From Agromyces sp. G08B096 (GTDB lineage: Bacteria; Actinomycetota; Actinomycetes; Actinomycetales; Microbacteriaceae): a DNA stretch of 64,000 nucleotides. The notes beneath the pieces are model-generated. The model ran no database searches and was not told the DNA's origin. It saw nothing but the letters and a program-made list of their open reading frames with translations. The position numbers and the translations under genes are program-made. Below are positions 30,999-39,811 of the stretch, in pieces (the first letter of the stretch is position 1; each line of letters starts with the position of its first letter). The DNA lies in the NCBI RefSeq assembly GCF_040267705.1, contig NZ_CP158374.1, positions 682,001 to 746,000 on the forward strand, in the 5' to 3' direction.

Positions 30999-33269
30999 AT
31001 GCATCGTCGGACCGCCCGGCGCCTGACCGGGGTGGCGCTGGCCACCACCGGGGCGCTCGCCATCGGAATGCTCGGCGCCGCGCCCGCCCAGGCCGCGCCC
31101 GAGACCATCAACCTCGTGACCGTGAACGACTTCCACGGCCGCATCGAGCGCGACGGAGCCGCGGGCGGCGTCGCCGCCCTCGCCACCGCCGTCAACCAGT
31201 TCCGCGCGTCGAACCCGAACACCGTGTTCGCGGCGGCCGGCGACCTCATCGGCGCCTCGACCTTCACCTCCTTCATCCAGCAGGACGTGCCCACCATCGA
31301 GGCGCTGAACGCGGCCGGGCTCGACGTCAGCGCCGCGGGCAACCACGAGTTCGACCAGGGCTGGGCCGACCTGCAGGGTCGGGTGCAAGACCTCGCCGAC
31401 TGGGAGTACATCTCCTCGAACGTCTTCCTGAAGGGCACCGACGACACCGCGCTCGCCGAGTCGTGGACGACTACGCTGCCGAACGGCGTGACGATGGGCT
31501 TCGTCGGCGCCGTCACCGAGGAGCTGCCCTCGCTCGTGAGCCCCGCCGGCATCGCCGACCTCGAGGTGCGCGACATCGTCACGTCCGTGAACGCGGCCGC
31601 CGGGCGCCTGAGCGACGACGACCCCGCCAACGGCGAGGCCGACATCGTCGTGCTCCTCGTCCACGAGGGTGCGGCGACCACGAGCATCGCCTCGGCCACC
31701 GATCCGGCGTCGGCCTTCGGCCAGATCGTCCTCGGCGCGAGCGACGACATCGACGCGATCGTCTCCGGCCACACGCACCTCGCCTACAACCACGTCATCG
31801 ACGGGCGCCCGGTCATCTCGAGCGGTCAGTACGGCGAGAAGTTCAGCAACATGGTGATCCAGTACGACCCGGTCACCGACGAGCTGCTCAGCATGCAGAA
31901 CACCGTCTACGACGCGGCCATCAAGGACGCCAGGGGCAACGTCATCGGGTACAACTACACCGAAGACCCGGCGCTCGCGGCGCTGGTCGCCGGATACAAG
32001 GCCGACGCCGACGTGCTCGGCGCCGTCGAGCTCGGCGATATCACCGCCGACTTCAACCGCGCCCTCCAGCCCGACGTCGATGCGAACGGCAACCCGGTAC
32101 CCGGCAAGACCGCCGAGTCCCGCGGCGCGGAGTCGACGCTCGGCAACTTCGTCGCCGACGTGCAGCTCTGGTCGGCGAACCAGGACGGCCAGGCAGACAT
32201 CGCGTTCATGAACCCGGGTGGCCTCCGCACCAACCTCGCGTACGCGCCCGACGGCACGGTGACCTACCGAGAGGCCGCCAACGTGCAGCCCTTCGCCAAC
32301 ACCCTGTTCACCCTGACGCTCACCGGCGCGCAGGTGAAGCAGGTGCTCGAGGAGCAGTGGCAGCCGGCCGGCGCAAGCCGTCCCTTCCTGAAGCTCGGCG
32401 TGAGCGCGGGCCTCGAGTACACGTTCGACCCCGCCGCCCCGGCCGGCTCGCACATCACGGGCATCACGTTCAACGGCGCCCCGCTCGACCCGGCGGGCAG
32501 CTACCGCATCGTGGCGAACTCGTTCCTCGCCGCCGGCGGCGACAACTTCCCCACGCTCCCCAAGGGCACCGACCGCAGCGACACCGGCAAGGTCGACCTG
32601 CAGTCGATGGTCGACTGGTTCGCCGCGAACGGCGTCGCCACGCCCGATCTCGCCCAGCGCTCGGTCGGCGTGCACCTCTCCGGCCCCGACGCCGACGGGT
32701 ACGACCCGGGCGACCAGCTGACGGTCGACCTCTCCGCGCTCGACTTCTCGACCACCGAGCCGGCCGCCGGCGAGGTCGTGGTCACGCTGGGCGGCGTCGA
32801 GCTCGGTCGTTCGACGATCGACCGCACGCTCGTCCGCCTCGTCGACGGCGTCGGCACGGCGAGCATCACCGCGGCGATCCCCGCGGGCCTCTACGGCTCG
32901 CAGGAGCTCGTGGTCTCGGTGCCCGCGACGGGCACCGAGGCCCGCCTGACGGTCGAGCTGAACCCCGAGCCGGTCGACACGTTCGTGTTCGGCATCGCCA
33001 ACAAGCTCATCACCTCGAGCACCCAGCCGGTCACGTACTCGGGCGTGGTCGTCGCCGACGGCGGCGCCGCACCCGTGGGCACGATCACCGTCATGGACCG
33101 CGGCACGATGATGGCGACCATGGAGCTGACCGCCGACGCGAACGGCCGGTTCTCCGTCGACCTCGGCACGATGGACCGCGGCGTGCACCTGCTGCGCGTG
33201 GAGTTCTCGGGCGGCCCGGGCTTCGAGGACGCGCGGAGCCTGCCGTTCCCGGTGATCGTGAAGCGCTGA
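30999..33269 (+). CDS. Secreted bifunctional metallophosphatase/5'-nucleotidase
   Basis: This 756-residue exported enzyme has a signal peptide (MHRRTARRLTGVALATTGAL, cleavage after AQA near residue 31). The metallophosphatase domain shows VNDFHGRIERDG, AAGDLIGAS, GNHEFDQGW near residue 115 and GHTHLAYNH near residue 254, the dimetal ligands. A 5'-nucleotidase C-domain follows, with GNFVADVQLWSANQDGQADI and AAGGDNFPTL. The last about 200 residues are beta-sandwich-like (SQELVVSVPATGTEARLTVE), with no LPxTG anchor. TAGGCT at 30921-30926 and CGGAGGAAA before the ATG supply promoter and ribosome site. It likely releases phosphate from extracellular nucleotides. Confidence 0.94.
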   Translation: MHRRTARRLTGVALATTGALAIGMLGAAPAQAAPETINLVTVNDFHGRIERDGAAGGVAALATAVNQFRASNPNTVFAAAGDLIGASTFTSFIQQDVPTIEALNAAGLDVSAAGNHEFDQGWADLQGRVQDLADWEYISSNVFLKGTDDTALAESWTTTLPNGVTMGFVGAVTEELPSLVSPAGIADLEVRDIVTSVNAAAGRLSDDDPANGEADIVVLLVHEGAATTSIASATDPASAFGQIVLGASDDIDAIVSGHTHLAYNHVIDGRPVISSGQYGEKFSNMVIQYDPVTDELLSMQNTVYDAAIKDARGNVIGYNYTEDPALAALVAGYKADADVLGAVELGDITADFNRALQPDVDANGNPVPGKTAESRGAESTLGNFVADVQLWSANQDGQADIAFMNPGGLRTNLAYAPDGTVTYREAANVQPFANTLFTLTLTGAQVKQVLEEQWQPAGASRPFLKLGVSAGLEYTFDPAAPAGSHITGITFNGAPLDPAGSYRIVANSFLAAGGDNFPTLPKGTDRSDTGKVDLQSMVDWFAANGVATPDLAQRSVGVHLSGPDADGYDPGDQLTVDLSALDFSTTEPAAGEVVVTLGGVELGRSTIDRTLVRLVDGVGTASITAAIPAGLYGSQELVVSVPATGTEARLTVELNPEPVDTFVFGIANKLITSSTQPVTYSGVVVADGGAAPVGTITVMDRGTMMATMELTADANGRFSVDLGTMDRGVHLLRVEFSGGPGFEDARSLPFPVIVKR

Positions 33270-33282
33270 TCGCCTGACCGCG

Positions 33283-33330
33283 ACGCGGAACGGGCCGGTT
33301 CCCCCCACGGGGAGCCGGCCCGTTCCGCGT
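33283..33330 (+). terminator. Strong hairpin terminator after the 5'-nucleotidase gene
   Basis: The arms ACGCGGAACGGGCCGG (33283-33298) and CCGGCCCGTTCCGCGT (33315-33330) pair perfectly over 16 bases. The loop can add an inner TCCCC/GGGGA stem. It begins 14 bases after the stop codon and isolates this gene from the converging ABC operon. Confidence 0.82.
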
Positions 33331-33393
33331 TCGCCGGCCAGCGGCTACGACGTACGGCCCGAAGCGCTGGGCACGTGCACCGCGCATCAGCGG

Positions 33394-34293
33394 TCAGCGG
33401 ATCAGGGTCTCCGCCACCGCCGCGGTCGCCGTCTCGAACTCGCCCCGCCGAGCGATCACCTGGTGCGGGTCCCAGCCCTCGCCCGGAACCGAGGAGATGA
33501 GCAGCCGCGTGTACGGGTGCTGCGGCGAGCCGAGGACCTCGCGGGTCAGCCCCTGCTCCACCACCTCACCGCGATAGAGCACGAGCACGCGATCCGCGAC
33601 CTCCTCGACGACCGCGAGGTCGTGGCTCACGAACAGCGCCGCGATGCCCGACTCCCGGCGGATCTCCGCGATGAGGTCGAGGATCTGCGCCTGCACCGAC
33701 ACGTCGAGCGCGGAGACGGCCTCGTCGAGCACGAGAACGGCGGGCTCCACTGCGAGCGCACGCGCGATGGCGACGCGCTGTCGTTGGCCGCCGCTCAGCT
33801 GGTGCGGCTTCAGCCCGCCTTGACGCTCGCTGAGGCGGACGCGGTCGAGCAATTCCGCCGCCCGCGTCTTCGCCCCGGTGCGATCGGCGAGGCCGTGCAG
33901 GCGGATCGCGGAGACGAGCGTCTGCTCGACGGTGAGCCGGCGGTCGAGCGATCCGTACGGATCCTGGAAGACCATCTGCGCCTGCCGCGCGCGGCGCAGT
34001 CTCGCCGTCCGGCCGCGGGCGGGGGAGAAGCGGTCCTCGCCCGCGATGACGAGGGAGCCCGAGTCGGCGCGTTCGAGGCCGACGAGCATCCGTGCGATCG
34101 TCGACTTGCCGGAGCCCGACTCGCCGACGAGGCCGAGCACCTCACCGGCCGCGATCCGGAACGAGACATCCGAGGCCGCGACGACCGGCGGTCGGCCGTG
34201 CCCCATGACGAATGCGCGGCGGAGACCGTTCGCCGTCACGACGGGCGGACGGCCCGGCGCCGCGGCGGCGGTGGTGTCGATCTCGATGCTCAT
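33394..34293 (-). CDS. Oligopeptide-type ABC transporter ATP-binding protein, DppF/OppF
   Basis: This 299-residue ATPase has Walker A GLVGESGSGKSTIARMLVGL near residue 56, the Q-loop MVFQDPYGSLDRRLTVEQTL, the signature HQLSGGQRQRVAIARALAVE near residue 167, Walker B VLVLDEAVSALDVSVQAQIL and switch His in FVSHDLAVVEEVADRVLVLY. The C-terminal PQHPYTRLLISSVPGEGWDP segment is typical of peptide/nickel importers. It is the last gene of the six-gene operon and overlaps the preceding ATPase gene by four bases. Confidence 0.94.
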   Translation of the reverse strand: MSIEIDTTAAAAPGRPPVVTANGLRRAFVMGHGRPPVVAASDVSFRIAAGEVLGLVGESGSGKSTIARMLVGLERADSGSLVIAGEDRFSPARGRTARLRRARQAQMVFQDPYGSLDRRLTVEQTLVSAIRLHGLADRTGAKTRAAELLDRVRLSERQGGLKPHQLSGGQRQRVAIARALAVEPAVLVLDEAVSALDVSVQAQILDLIAEIRRESGIAALFVSHDLAVVEEVADRVLVLYRGEVVEQGLTREVLGSPQHPYTRLLISSVPGEGWDPHQVIARRGEFETATAAVAETLIR

Positions 34294-35078
34294 GCGCTCG
34301 CCCTCCCGAGGCTCGGAACCGCCGCGAGCAGCGCCTTCGTGTACGGCTGCGTCGCCCCGTGGAACAGGGCGGGGCCCGCGAGCTCCTCGACGATGCGTCC
34401 CCGGTGCAGCACGATCACGCGGTCGCAGTACGCCGCGGCCAGGTGCAGGTCGTGCGTGATGAAGAGAATCCCGAGGCCGCGCTCACGCTGCTGGTCGCGC
34501 AGGATCGCGAGGACCTCGGCCTGGGTCGTGACGTCCAGCGCGCTCGTCGCCTCGTCGGCGAAGAGCAGCTGCGGACGTGTCGTGAGCGCGGCCGCGATGA
34601 CCACCCGCTGCAGCATCCCGCCGGAGAGCTCATGGGGAAACTGCCGGAGCCGGTGCTGCGGCCGTGTAATGCCGACGGCGTCGAGGAGCTCCACGCCGAT
34701 GCGGGTCGCCTCGTCCTTCCGGACGCCGTGCACGCGGACGAGCCGCTCCGTGAGCGAATCGCCGATCCGGCGGACCGGGTTCAGCGCACCGCGAGGATCC
34801 TGCTGGATCAGGCCAACCTCGCCGGCACGGATCTCCCGGAGCTCGCGTTCGCCGGCACCGAGCACGTCGCGTCCGGCGATGCGCACGCTCCCCGTGACGG
34901 TTGCGTTCGGCGGCAGCAGCCGGAGGGCTGCGCGTACGGTGCTCGACTTCCCCGAACCCGACTCGCCCACGAGGCCCACGGTCTCGCCGCGCTCGACGGT
35001 GACATCGACGCCGTCGAGGATCGCGGCGTCGCCGTACGCGAGGCGCAGCGCCTCGATCTGCAGCAGCGGGGCGGTCAT
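34290..35078 (-). CDS. Oligopeptide-type ABC transporter ATP-binding protein, DppD/OppD
   Basis: This 262-residue ATPase shows Walker A GLVGESGSGKSSTVRAALRL, the Q-loop LIQQDPRGALNPVRRIGDSL, signature HELSGGMLQRVVIAAALTTR, Walker B LLFADEATSALDVTTQAEVL and FITHDLHLAAAYCDRVIVLH. It lacks the C-terminal oligopeptide extension after TQPYTKALLAAVPSLGRASA, so it is at the short end for the family. The ATG at 35078 overlaps the permease stop by four bases. Confidence 0.94.
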   Translation of the reverse strand: MTAPLLQIEALRLAYGDAAILDGVDVTVERGETVGLVGESGSGKSSTVRAALRLLPPNATVTGSVRIAGRDVLGAGERELREIRAGEVGLIQQDPRGALNPVRRIGDSLTERLVRVHGVRKDEATRIGVELLDAVGITRPQHRLRQFPHELSGGMLQRVVIAAALTTRPQLLFADEATSALDVTTQAEVLAILRDQQRERGLGILFITHDLHLAAAYCDRVIVLHRGRIVEELAGPALFHGATQPYTKALLAAVPSLGRASA

Positions 35079-35929
35079 GCGCGTGCCTCCAGACGCTCGG
35101 CCAGCCGGACGCCGACGATGTTCACGGCCACAACGACGGCCGCGATCGCGAGCCCGGGAACGAGGGTCGGCGCGAAGTGCCCGAGCACGATGCCGTCCTG
35201 CCCCTCCTGCACCATGAGGCCCCATTCCGAGCTCGGCGGCTGCGCGCCGAACCCGAGGTAGCTGAGCGTCGCGAGACTCATGAGCCCCTCGCCGAAGAGC
35301 ACGACGAGGTACCCGAGCAGCGGCGGAGTCATGTTGGGCAGGACGCGGCGCACCGCGATGGCGAGCGGGGACACGCCCTGCACGCGGTACGCGTCGACAT
35401 AGGGTCGCGCCAGCTCCGACAGGGCGATGCTCCGGGTGAACTTCGCGATGACCGGCGCGTACGCGAGGGCGAGGGCGAGGATCGCGGTCCACGGTCCCTT
35501 CCCGAACACGGCGACCACCAGCACGACGAAGAGCAGGCCCGGGAAGGCGAACATGACGTCCGTGATCCGTGCGAGCAGCACATCCACCCAGCCGCCGTTC
35601 CACGCGGCGACCAGGCCGATGGCGACGCCGAGCACGGTCGCCCCGGTGAGGAGCAGGAACGGGCCCATGAGACTCTCCCGGGTGCCGAGGAGCAACCGCG
35701 ACAGCAGGTCCCGGCCGAGCTGGTCGGTGCCGAGCGGATGGGCGGCGCTCGGTCCGGCCCAGATCGCGGCGAAGTCGATGCGGTCGGGCGGGTACGGCGC
35801 GATGAGCGGCGCCAATGCGGCGACGAGGACGACGAGGGCGAGGAAGCCGAGCGAGATCCAGTACAGCGGGTCGCGTCGTCTCGCGAGCCCGTCGCGACGC
35901 GTCAGCGCCGTGGTGGCGGTCGTGGTCAT
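35075..35929 (-). CDS. Oligopeptide-type ABC transporter permease, DppC/OppC
   Basis: This 284-residue permease has a DppC-type N-terminal span, then HPLGTDQLGRDLLSRLLLGT near residues 68-87, a family hallmark, and the EAA-like loop YVDAYRVQGVSPLAIAVRRV with LPNMTPPLLG following. GLMVQEGQDGI near the end is typical. It forms the translocation pore with the DppB-type partner, and its ATG overlaps that gene's stop by four bases. The longer open frame to 36673 is a shadow. Confidence 0.94.
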   Translation of the reverse strand: MTTTATTALTRRDGLARRRDPLYWISLGFLALVVLVAALAPLIAPYPPDRIDFAAIWAGPSAAHPLGTDQLGRDLLSRLLLGTRESLMGPFLLLTGATVLGVAIGLVAAWNGGWVDVLLARITDVMFAFPGLLFVVLVVAVFGKGPWTAILALALAYAPVIAKFTRSIALSELARPYVDAYRVQGVSPLAIAVRRVLPNMTPPLLGYLVVLFGEGLMSLATLSYLGFGAQPPSSEWGLMVQEGQDGIVLGHFAPTLVPGLAIAAVVVAVNIVGVRLAERLEARA

Positions 35930-36876
35930 GAGGTCTTCACCCGGTTTCCGATCCGCGGGTCGAGGAGGGGCAGGAGGAGGTCGACGACCGTTGTCACGAT
36001 CATGTACGCGACGACCATGTAGAGCAGGACCGCCTGCACGACGGGGAAGTCGTGCGTGTTGATCGCGTCGACGAGGAGCGAGCCGATGCCGCTGATGCCG
36101 AACACCGACTCGACGACGACGGTGCCGGCGAGCAGGCTCGCGATGACGAGGGCCACCATCGTCACGATCGGTCCCCAGGCGTTGCGGAGCACGTGACGCA
36201 CGACGACGGCCGCGCCGCCCATGCCGGTGCTTCGAGCCGCCTCGACATGCTCCGAGTCGAACTGCTCGACCATCGACTGCCGCGTGACTCGGCTCACGAT
36301 CGCGAGCGCCCCGACCGACAGGGCGATCGCCGGCAGCGTCAGGTGGTGCAGGCCGTCGAGGAACCCGTCGCCGGCGCCTGTCACGGGGAACCAGCCGAGT
36401 TGCACCGAGAAGAACGAGACGAGCAGGATGCCGACGACGAACGACGGGAAGGATGCCGCGAGCGTCGTCGCGCCGACGATCGCCGAGTCGGTCGCCCGCC
36501 CGCGTCGGACGGCCGCCCAGACGCCGAGGCCGATGCCGACGACGGTGAACAGCACCGCCGCGTAGGCGACGAGCGCGAGGGTCGCCGGCATCCGGCTGGC
36601 CATGATGTCGGCGACGGGCTGGTGGTACTGGAAGGAGGTGCCGAGGTCGCCGCCGAGCGCGCCCGACAGCCACAACCAGTACTGCACGAGCAGCGGCTGG
36701 TCGAGGTGGTACTCGGCGCGCACCGCGGCGATGCGCTCGGGCGTGAGGTTCTCCGGGTTGCCGATGAGGAAGGTCACCGGGTCGCCGGGGGCCGCGTACA
36801 TGGCCGCGAAGATGATGAAGGATGCCACCACCAGCGTCACGGCCATGCCCGCGACCCGCCTGAGCGCTGCGAGCAT
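35926..36876 (-). CDS. Oligopeptide-type ABC transporter permease, DppB/OppB
   Basis: This 316-residue permease begins MLAALRRVAGMAVTLVVASF and shows the DppB family segments AAPGDPVTFLIGNPENLTPE, YHLDQPLLVQYWLWLSGALG, GDLGTSFQYHQPV and the loop EHVEAARSTGMGGAAVVVRH near residue 202. GIGSLLVDAINTHDFPVVQA closes it. The ATG at 36876 lies 2 bases after the binding-protein stop; an upstream start at 36912 would overlap that gene and is less likely. Confidence 0.93.
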   Translation of the reverse strand: MLAALRRVAGMAVTLVVASFIIFAAMYAAPGDPVTFLIGNPENLTPERIAAVRAEYHLDQPLLVQYWLWLSGALGGDLGTSFQYHQPVADIMASRMPATLALVAYAAVLFTVVGIGLGVWAAVRRGRATDSAIVGATTLAASFPSFVVGILLVSFFSVQLGWFPVTGAGDGFLDGLHHLTLPAIALSVGALAIVSRVTRQSMVEQFDSEHVEAARSTGMGGAAVVVRHVLRNAWGPIVTMVALVIASLLAGTVVVESVFGISGIGSLLVDAINTHDFPVVQAVLLYMVVAYMIVTTVVDLLLPLLDPRIGNRVKTS

Positions 36877-36878
36877 GC

Positions 36879-38522
36879 TCAGCCCTGCGCCGTTCCGAGG
36901 TCGGCGGCCCACGGGTAGTAGAGGTATGCCGCCGAGGACGGCACGCCCGTGAGGTCGGAGCGCAGCGCGAGCGTCGACGGGCTCTGCGCGACAGGGATCC
37001 AGGGCGTCGCCTCGACCCAGCGGCGCTGCAGCTCGATCGCGAGGTCGGCCCGTTCGGCGTCGTCGGTGGCGGCGAACGCCTCCTTCACGAGCGCGTCGTA
37101 CTCGGGGTCGCTGAAGCCGACGAAGTTCACCGTGGCCGTCGACGCACCGTTCTTGTAGAAGCCGACCGGGTCGTTCTTGGAGATGTAGTACTCGTCGGAG
37201 AACAGATCGGCCTGACCGCGGACCGCGTCGTCGGAGTAGAAGTCGCCGTACTGCGCCGACGGGATGGTGACGATCTCCGCCTCCAGCCCGATGCTCTGCG
37301 CCGCGGCGACGAGCGCGTTCGAGACGACGTTGCGCACGGAACCGCCGTCGCTCGCGACGACGATCGGCTCGTCGGGGGCGCCGGCCTCCTCGATGAGCGC
37401 CTTCGCGGCGGCCAGGTCGTCAGCGCTCGGCGATGCGGGGGCACCTTCCAGTTCCTCGTAGGCGGCCTGGAAGGCCTCGGCCTCGTACCCCCAGGCGCCG
37501 GAGCCGATGGGCGTCTTCCACGGCTGAGCCAGACCGCCGAACGCGGCGGTGGCGATGCCCGTGCGGTCGAGGGCGAGCGAGAGCGCCTGACGGATGCGCT
37601 CGTCCGCCAGCGGTCCCCGCTCAGTCGCGAGCAGCACCCAGGCGTTCGTGGACGGGCCCTGCGCGAGCGAGACGGAGTCGACCGACTGGAGCGGGATCGC
37701 CGACGCGGGCGAATCCAGGTACGACCCGTCGGCCTCGCCCGCGGTGAGCGCGTTCACGACGGCGGACTGGTCGGCCCACCGGAACACGATCTCGTCGGCC
37801 AGCACCTCGCGCGAGGCATCCCAGTAGTGCTCGGCCTTCTCGATGGTGAGGCTCGTGCCGGGCTTCCATTCGCCGAGCGTGTACGGGCCGGAGCACGCGT
37901 CGGGCGTTCCCGGGGATCCGTACGCGTCGCCCTGCGCCTCGACGACGCGGGGGTTCAGCACCATGCCGCCGTTGCCGGCCATCGCCTGGATGAAGATCGC
38001 GTCGCGCTGGGCCATCGTGACCGTGATCTCGCGGTCGCCGGTCTGCTCCATCGCGACGACGTTCGCGTACTCGTCGGATTCGTCCGCGCCGTCGGCGGCG
38101 TGCCGCTGCATGCTCCAGAGCACGTCGGCGGCCGTCATGGGACTGCCGTCGTGGAAGGTGACGCCGTCGCGGATGGTGAACACCACGTGGGTGGCGTCGA
38201 CCCATTCGGCCGACTCCGCGAGGTGCGGCACGGTGGTGAGGTCGGGCTGTACGGCCATCAGCCGCTCGCAGACGTTCGCGAACACCGTGTTCTCCGCGGC
38301 GCCGCTGTCGATGTCGAAGTCGAAGGTGGCGGGTTCGGCGGGCAGCATCCACGTCACCTGCTCGACGGGGCCGCGCGCCGCCGGTGTGCTGGGGCCGAAC
38401 GGCAGATCCATGGCGGGGGTCGCGCTGGGTGCGGGGTCGCCGGCGGTGCAGCCGGTCAGCAGCAGGGCGCCAGCGGTCGCGATCGCGAGGATCGCGCCGC
38501 GGCTGCGGGTGGGGGTGGTCAT
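36879..38522 (-). CDS. ABC transporter substrate-binding lipoprotein, family 5
   Basis: This 547-residue solute-binding protein has a lipoprotein signal with lipobox LLTGC (Cys near residue 25), so it is anchored outside the membrane. The SBP_bac_5 pattern is clear: ESAEWVDATHVVFTIRDGVT, FHDGSPMTAADVLWSMQRHA near residue 122, GPYTLGEWKPGTSLTIEKAE and RIRQALSLALDRTGIATAAF near residue 314. Ligands in this family include di- and oligopeptides, nickel and some sugars; the sequence does not decide. Its start overlaps the stop of the acyltransferase gene by four bases. Confidence 0.94.
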   Translation of the reverse strand: MTTPTRSRGAILAIATAGALLLTGCTAGDPAPSATPAMDLPFGPSTPAARGPVEQVTWMLPAEPATFDFDIDSGAAENTVFANVCERLMAVQPDLTTVPHLAESAEWVDATHVVFTIRDGVTFHDGSPMTAADVLWSMQRHAADGADESDEYANVVAMEQTGDREITVTMAQRDAIFIQAMAGNGGMVLNPRVVEAQGDAYGSPGTPDACSGPYTLGEWKPGTSLTIEKAEHYWDASREVLADEIVFRWADQSAVVNALTAGEADGSYLDSPASAIPLQSVDSVSLAQGPSTNAWVLLATERGPLADERIRQALSLALDRTGIATAAFGGLAQPWKTPIGSGAWGYEAEAFQAAYEELEGAPASPSADDLAAAKALIEEAGAPDEPIVVASDGGSVRNVVSNALVAAAQSIGLEAEIVTIPSAQYGDFYSDDAVRGQADLFSDEYYISKNDPVGFYKNGASTATVNFVGFSDPEYDALVKEAFAATDDAERADLAIELQRRWVEATPWIPVAQSPSTLALRSDLTGVPSSAAYLYYPWAADLGTAQG

Positions 38523-39727
38523 CGGTGAGCCTCCATCGGCGTGGTGAGCAGGGGGGTGTGGCGGGAGCCCGGACCGTCGAAGACGTTCCAGGGCAGGATC
38601 TCGTACGGGTGGTCGCACGGCGTTCCGTTCGTGACGAAGTAGTCGCCGGTCGTGAGGTCGACGCAGCTGGAGAGCAGGGTCGACCACTGCCGCACCGCCG
38701 GACGTCGTTCGTCGGGGTGGGTGCAGACGGATTCGGGGTAGCCCAGGTGGTCGGACATGGCCGCGTGGATCCGTGCGAGCGCCTCGTCGCGCCCGGTTGC
38801 GGAGCGCACGTGCTCGAGGCCCTGCCGCGCCCGCGGCACGCGGAACAGGGAGTCGGCCGAGACGGGCCGGTAGCGGCCGGCGAGCTGGGGCGGCACGGAG
38901 GCCTGGTAGTGGTTGCCGTGCACCAGCAGACCCGCATCGGGGTAGACCCAGTCCACCCCGGCGGGCGTGATCTCGAGGTCGATCGAGAAGCCCGAGCGAT
39001 CGGTCAGCAGTGCGTTGCTCGAGATGTGCGGCGTCGTGCGGACCAAGGTGTTGATCGCGTCGGGCAGTTCGCTCTGGTTGAGCGTCATGCGGCGGATGAA
39101 GGTCTGCGGGAGTCCGACCGTGCGGTCGAAGCGTCCGCCGAGGCCGTTGGCGTTCAGTGCGAGCCCGGCCGAGTTCACGCCATGTCGGCCGATCTGGCCG
39201 GCCTCCAGCTGCATGATGAGCGTCGGCAGCGGGTCCTGCACCACGCGCACCACGACGACGGTGGGTTGGGTGAGCGTCCGCCAGTCCCAGTTCTGCCCGG
39301 CGTAGACATGTCCGTCGCCCGAGGCATCCGCCGTGATCGAGAAGCTGGTGCAGCCGTCGGAGGCGTCGCGCTCGTCCTCTTCGGCGTCGGAGGCAGGCGT
39401 GCCGGTGGCCCGCTTCGACGAGGCCTGGTCGTAGATGATCTCGCCCCTGAGGTTCAGGACCATGAGGTCGAGCAGGTCGCGCCCGCTGCCCGCGGCGAGG
39501 CCTTCGAGCTCGGTGACGAGGTCGGGCGCGGCGTCGCGGCAGCGCGCGATCCAGGCCGTGGCGTGCTCGCGGGCGGCGGTCCAGGTGAGTCCGGCCTGCT
39601 GGCCGAACGCCTCCTCGTAGTAGCCGACGGCCTGGTCGATGAGGTCGGCGGCGCCCTCGCCGTACTGCGTGCCGCGCTCGAAGGGGGTGCCGCTCACCTC
39701 GAGGGTGCGGATGCTGGTGCTCGTCAT
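38519..39727 (-). CDS. C45-family autoproteolytic acyltransferase/hydrolase
   Basis: This 402-residue Ntn-hydrolase is related to penicillin acyltransferase. The expected self-cleavage site with the nucleophile Cys is DGCTSFSI (C126), preceded by an N-terminal prodomain with YGEGAADLIDQAVGYYEEAF and LMVLNLRGEIIYDQ. Conserved YAGQNWDWRT near residue 144, GLALNANGLGG and VHGNHY near residue 263 fit peptidase family C45. An Asp/Glu-rich loop near residues 113-124 lies just before the cleavage site. No signal peptide is seen, so it works in the cytoplasm, probably on a compound brought in by the adjoining importer. Confidence 0.9.
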   Translation of the reverse strand: MTSTSIRTLEVSGTPFERGTQYGEGAADLIDQAVGYYEEAFGQQAGLTWTAAREHATAWIARCRDAAPDLVTELEGLAAGSGRDLLDLMVLNLRGEIIYDQASSKRATGTPASDAEEDERDASDGCTSFSITADASGDGHVYAGQNWDWRTLTQPTVVVVRVVQDPLPTLIMQLEAGQIGRHGVNSAGLALNANGLGGRFDRTVGLPQTFIRRMTLNQSELPDAINTLVRTTPHISSNALLTDRSGFSIDLEITPAGVDWVYPDAGLLVHGNHYQASVPPQLAGRYRPVSADSLFRVPRARQGLEHVRSATGRDEALARIHAAMSDHLGYPESVCTHPDERRPAVRQWSTLLSSCVDLTTGDYFVTNGTPCDHPYEILPWNVFDGPGSRHTPLLTTPMEAHR

Positions 39728-39790
39728 CGGGCGACGTGGACCTCCCATGCCGGATACGATGAGCCCGGCTTCAGTGTCGGAATGTTTGTT

Positions 39791-39808
39791 ACGAGTTAGG
39801 ATGCTCGT
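39791..39808. promoter_or_regulatory. Candidate RpiR operator
   Basis: The 84-base gap between the divergent acyltransferase and rpiR genes holds ACGAG-N8-CTCGT at 39791-39808, over a -10-like TAGGAT at 39797-39802. The rpiR ATG follows 9 bases after that box with no clear ribosome site. A repressor here could act on both directions. Confidence 0.4.
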
Positions 39809-39811
39809 GAA